Shown here one piece after another: positions 5,066 through 7,570 of a stretch of 7,570 nucleotides of DNA. Position 1 is the stretch's first letter, and each line of letters starts with the position of its first letter. The notes beneath the pieces were generated by a model, which was not told where the DNA came from, did not search any database, and saw only the letters and a program-made list of their open reading frames with translations. The translations under genes were made by a program, and so were the position numbers. Origin of the DNA: Micromonosporaceae bacterium (lineage in GTDB: Bacteria; Actinomycetota; Actinomycetes; Mycobacteriales; Micromonosporaceae); assembly GCA_003543035.1 (NCBI GenBank), contig DPJL01000123.1:1-7570 (forward strand). Reading direction: 5' to 3'.

Positions 5066-6309
5066 GGCGCGATCCTCCACACGCCTATCTGCTGCTGCGG
5101 CACGGAACACGCGAGCAAGGGTGCCCGATAGACGCACCTGGTCACCTCCACGGGCAATACCCCCACCACTCTTACCCAATTTGACTCCAGCACGCCGAGG
5201 CGGATGCGACCATCCGGCCCGGCGTGGATCACGAGAGGCACCATGTCCGGCCCTCGGGTGGGCAGGATGCGCCAGCCCGCCAGATCGACCCGCACCGCGC
5301 CGGTCCTCGGCTCAGTCAATGCCTGCGCAAAGCCTTCACCCTCATAGATCAGCAGGCTGCCGCCCATCGGGACACCGACCTGCCCAGGCCGGGAGCGCCA
5401 TAGCAGCCCACCGGATTCCCGGTCGAGAATGGACATCCGGTCCTCGTCGGTGGCGTAGCTGCAGATCACGAGCCCGCAGTTCAGCCTGAGCTGGGACGGT
5501 AGATCCTGTGGATCGATAGGCTCCAGTGACTTGCGGGAGAAGAACTGACTCTCCAGCGGTGACTCCATGGGCTCCCGCGGCGACCAGGGCCGCACCACGA
5601 TCAGTGAGTCCTCGATGTGGACGCTTGCTCCATCTCCCAACGGGACGGTGACCCGGCCGAGTTTGCGGACAACCCCGGAGTCGAGATCGTGTTCGATGAT
5701 CCGCCCGTCGTTTGCGACAGCCACGACCGCCCTCGTTTGGGCATGAACCGCGGACGCGTGGACGTCGGTCACCTGCCACCGCAAGCGAAAGGAGTCGGCC
5801 TCATAGACCAGGAGAGAGTGGTCGTCTTGGCGCACCACCACGCGATCGTCGCCGGCCAGGTCCACCTTTCCGTTGACCCGCCAACGCTCTTGCCCGGTCG
5901 CGGTGTCCAAGGCGGTGACCACATCGCCTTCGTCGGGAGCCTCGTGGTCGAAGGACTTGCCGGTCACCACGATCAGCCCGGGCAGTGTCCTGATTGGATG
6001 GTCCTGCGCGAAGTAGTGGTCGGTGTATGCACGCCAACGCTTGCGCCCGTCCAGCTCGTACGCGGCCAGCCCGGCCGGTTCCTCGGCGATCAGCAAATCA
6101 TCGTGGAGTGCCCGAAACCCAAGGCCCGCAGTGGGATCCGCGAAAAGCCCCAGCTGCGTCAGCTGGGGCCGCGGGGCAGCCTGAGCGCCCGTGAGGGTAA
6201 AGACCGACAGCAAAGCGGCGCAGATCACCGTCCACTTTGGCGGCCGCCACCGCTCTGCGGCGCGCTCGACCTCCGCGTCGCGATCCAGCTCGATGACGAT
6301 CTCGGGCAT
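5062..6309 (-). CDS. Membrane-anchored PQQ-like beta-propeller (BamB-like) protein, first of a tandem pair
   Basis: The 415-residue paralog of the next gene has the same plan: a cytoplasmic N-terminus with V-I-E-L-D at 5-9, one hydrophobic segment at about 26-45 ending in T-G-A-Q-A-A, and a propeller outside the membrane. Recognisable blades include A-A-Y-E-L-D-G-R-K-R-W-R (82-93), T-A-L-D-T-A-T-G-Q-E-R-W-R-V (132-145), L-V-Y-E-A-D-S-F-R-L-R-W (167-178) and S-I-L-D-R-E-S-G-G-L-L-W (293-304). Cys278/Cys283 (C-x4-C) and Cys392/Cys401 (C-x8-C) match the paralog. S-G-A-Q or T-G-A-Q right after the helix may be a signal-peptidase site, in which case the protein would be secreted. The ATG at 6309 gives the paralog-like N-terminus, but its ribosome binding site is weak. 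It lies 28 bases after dxs with no clear terminator, so read-through is possible. Function unknown; a sensor partner for the downstream kinase is an inference from context. Confidence 0.88.
   Translation of the reverse strand: MPEIVIELDRDAEVERAAERWRPPKWTVICAALLSVFTLTGAQAAPRPQLTQLGLFADPTAGLGFRALHDDLLIAEEPAGLAAYELDGRKRWRAYTDHYFAQDHPIRTLPGLIVVTGKSFDHEAPDEGDVVTALDTATGQERWRVNGKVDLAGDDRVVVRQDDHSLLVYEADSFRLRWQVTDVHASAVHAQTRAVVAVANDGRIIEHDLDSGVVRKLGRVTVPLGDGASVHIEDSLIVVRPWSPREPMESPLESQFFSRKSLEPIDPQDLPSQLRLNCGLVICSYATDEDRMSILDRESGGLLWRSRPGQVGVPMGGSLLIYEGEGFAQALTEPRTGAVRVDLAGWRILPTRGPDMVPLVIHAGPDGRIRLGVLESNWVRVVGVLPVEVTRCVYRAPLLACSVPQQQIGVWRIAP
5073..5078 (-). promoter_or_regulatory. Shine-Dalgarno site GGAGGA for the downstream propeller gene
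   Basis: The minus strand reads GGAGGA at 5078-5073, seven bases before the ATG at 5065. It is the strongest ribosome binding site seen in the operon. It decides the start at 5065 over the longer reading frame beginning at 5179. Confidence 0.85.
6282..6298 (-). repeat. 17-base identity with the start of the downstream paralog (V-I-E-L-D codons)
   Basis: This is the partner of 5044-5060, with the same 17 bases encoding V-I-E-L-D at residues 5-9. It supports origin of the two genes by tandem duplication, or strong selection on this N-terminal motif. Confidence 0.75.
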
Positions 6310-6322
6310 TGCGCCATTGTCA

Positions 6323-6335
6323 CAGGCTCAGCCTG
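6323..6335. other. Small palindrome in the gap between dxs and the first propeller gene
   Basis: CAGGCT and AGCCTG flank a single base, giving a perfect 13-base interrupted palindrome 14 bases before the propeller start. As RNA it could form only a small 4-bp stem and there is no T-run, so I do not call it a terminator. It might be an operator half-site pair or chance. Confidence 0.25.
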
Positions 6336-6337
6336 CA

Positions 6338-7570
6338 TCAGCTACGGGTGCTGCTCGTCAAACCTGAGTCGGCGGGGGAGGTCACGGCCGACACCCATTT
6401 GGTGACCCGCTCGGTGATCTCGTTTGCGGTCAGCCCGATCTCGGCCAGAATCTCGGCCCGGGTGCCGTGCTCAATCCACTGAACCGGCACGCCAAGGTCG
6501 CGCAGCGGCACATCGAGCTCGTTGTCGCGCAACAGCTTGGCAATCGCGTCGCCGATGCCGCCATTGCGAACCCCGTCCTCGATGGTGACCACCAGCTTGT
6601 GCTCGCCGGCCAGGCCGACCAGCTCGATCGGGGTGGGACGCACCCAGCGCGGGTCGACCACGGTCACTCCGTAACCGCGCTTGGCCAGCTCACCCGCGAC
6701 CAGCACAGCGAGGTGAGCAAACGCGCCAACGGAAACGAAGAGGACGTCCTTGCGCTCGGATTCGGCGAGCACGTCCACGCCACCGACCTGACGCAGGGCG
6801 GGCAGGGCCGCGGGAACAGCACCGCTCGGGAAGCGCACCACGGTCGGCCCGTCGTTGATGCCGACTGCCTCCCTAAGCGAGGCGCGCAGCGTCTCGGCAT
6901 CGCGCGGTGCGGCCACTCGCAAGCCCGGCACCACCCCGAGAATCGCCATATCCCAGATGCCATAGTGACTCGGCCCATCCGGACCGGTGATCCCGGCCCG
7001 GTCGAGCACGAAGGTCACCGGCAGCTTGTGCAGGGCGACGTCCAGCAGCACCTGGTCGAACGCGCGGTTGAGGAAGGTGGCGTAGATCGCCACCACCGGA
7101 TGCATCCCGGCGAGCGCCAACCCCGCAGCGGAGGTCGTGGCATGTTGCTCGGCGATGCCCACGTCATAGGCCCGATCCGGGAAAGCCGCCGCCAGCTTGT
7201 CGATGCCGGTCGACTCGGGCATCGCGGCGGTGATGCCGACGACGTCGGGCCGCTCACCCGCGATCGCCACCAACTCGTCGGCGAAGACCTTGGTCCACTT
7301 CAGACTGGGGGTGGCGAGCAGCTTGCCGGTCTCCGGATCGAAGGCACCAGGGGCATGCAAGCGGTCCGCCTCATCCTGCTCGGCGGGGGCATAGCCGTAG
7401 CCCTTGTGGGTCACCGCGTGGACGATGACCGGTCCGCCATAGCGCTTGGCCCGCTGTAGCGCGGACTCCATCGCACCCTGGTCGTGCCCGTCCACCGGCC
7501 CGACATACTTGATGCCGAGGTCCTCGAACATGGCCTGCGGCGCGACCGCGTCCTTGATCCCCTTCTTCAC
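6338..7570 (-). CDS. dxs: 1-deoxy-D-xylulose-5-phosphate synthase, C-terminal 410 residues (5' end outside the window)
   Basis: Dxs condenses pyruvate and glyceraldehyde 3-phosphate, using thiamine diphosphate, to make 1-deoxy-D-xylulose 5-phosphate. This is the first step of the MEP route to isoprenoids and also feeds thiamine and pyridoxal synthesis in many bacteria. The visible part begins near the end of the N-terminal domain. G-P-V-D-G-H-D-Q-G lies at window residues 24-32 and H-K-G-Y-G-Y-A-P-A-E at 55-64. The central pyrimidine-binding domain has D-V-G-I-A-E-Q-H-A (136-144, with the catalytic-type Glu141), Y-A-T-F-L-N-R-A-F-D-Q, and D-R-A-G-I-T-G-P-D-G-P-S-H-Y-G. The C-terminal transketolase domain follows. 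Full-length Dxs is about 620-645 residues, so roughly 220-230 are missing at the window edge. The edge codon is GTG but is probably an internal valine. The protein ends in a short Ser/Thr-rich tail at TGA 6340-6338. No frameshift is seen. Confidence 0.97.
   Translation of the reverse strand: MKKGIKDAVAPQAMFEDLGIKYVGPVDGHDQGAMESALQRAKRYGGPVIVHAVTHKGYGYAPAEQDEADRLHAPGAFDPETGKLLATPSLKWTKVFADELVAIAGERPDVVGITAAMPESTGIDKLAAAFPDRAYDVGIAEQHATTSAAGLALAGMHPVVAIYATFLNRAFDQVLLDVALHKLPVTFVLDRAGITGPDGPSHYGIWDMAILGVVPGLRVAAPRDAETLRASLREAVGINDGPTVVRFPSGAVPAALPALRQVGGVDVLAESERKDVLFVSVGAFAHLAVLVAGELAKRGYGVTVVDPRWVRPTPIELVGLAGEHKLVVTIEDGVRNGGIGDAIAKLLRDNELDVPLRDLGVPVQWIEHGTRAEILAEIGLTANEITERVTKWVSAVTSPADSGLTSSTRS

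Noticed and set aside
5066..5179. 38-residue N-terminal extension of the downstream propeller protein
   Set aside because: The extension overlaps the upstream gene. The ATG at 5065 has a strong ribosome binding site, an ATGA overlap and the same N-terminal motif as its paralog.
5617..6405. Long + strand open frame of 262 codons opposite the first propeller gene
   Set aside because: It is antisense to a well-supported propeller gene. Its product has no domain pattern, and such frames are common opposite high-GC genes.
6467..7459. Long + strand open frame of 330 codons opposite dxs
   Set aside because: The opposite strand is unmistakable dxs. The antisense product is low-complexity and rich in H, G, R and Q, typical of a codon-bias shadow.

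Overview
This is a GC-rich, gene-dense actinobacterial window. The CutRS-like two-component pair, the paired membrane-anchored beta-propeller proteins with an N-terminal I-E-L-D motif, the AraC/VOC cassette and the actinobacterial-type Dxs all fit a filamentous actinomycete. Micromonosporaceae is my best guess, with moderate confidence and from family recognition only. I see no tRNA, rRNA, CRISPR array, transposase or integrase. No stretch longer than about 70 bases lacks a gene.

Layout: the left end (2-628, + strand) is the 3' part of an unrecognised multi-spanning membrane protein whose start lies outside the window. Everything else is on the minus strand and reads right to left: the C-terminal two thirds of dxs (isoprenoid precursor synthesis), two tandem paralogous single-pass beta-propeller proteins, an OmpR-type response regulator, its histidine kinase, a small VOC protein, an AraC-type regulator, and a second VOC protein. 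From the first propeller gene to the last VOC gene the gaps are -4, +10, -4, +12, +56 and +10 bases, so seven genes probably form one transcription unit. dxs lies only 28 bases upstream and may be read through into it.

Inferred logic: two extracytoplasmic propeller proteins with conserved cysteine pairs are made together with a CutRS-like envelope-sensing kinase/regulator, which suggests a surface-sensing module. A VOC-AraC-VOC cassette is attached to its 3' end, possibly as a separately evolved ligand-responsive unit. The rightward membrane-protein gene and the leftward operon converge on a 66-base gap containing a perfect 12-bp hairpin, a likely bidirectional terminator.

The most unusual sequence-level signal is that this hairpin lies in a 43-base segment that recurs (41/43 identical) inside the coding sequence of the first VOC gene. 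Both differences are synonymous in that gene's frame, so the terminator looks like a relic or copy of a VOC gene segment.
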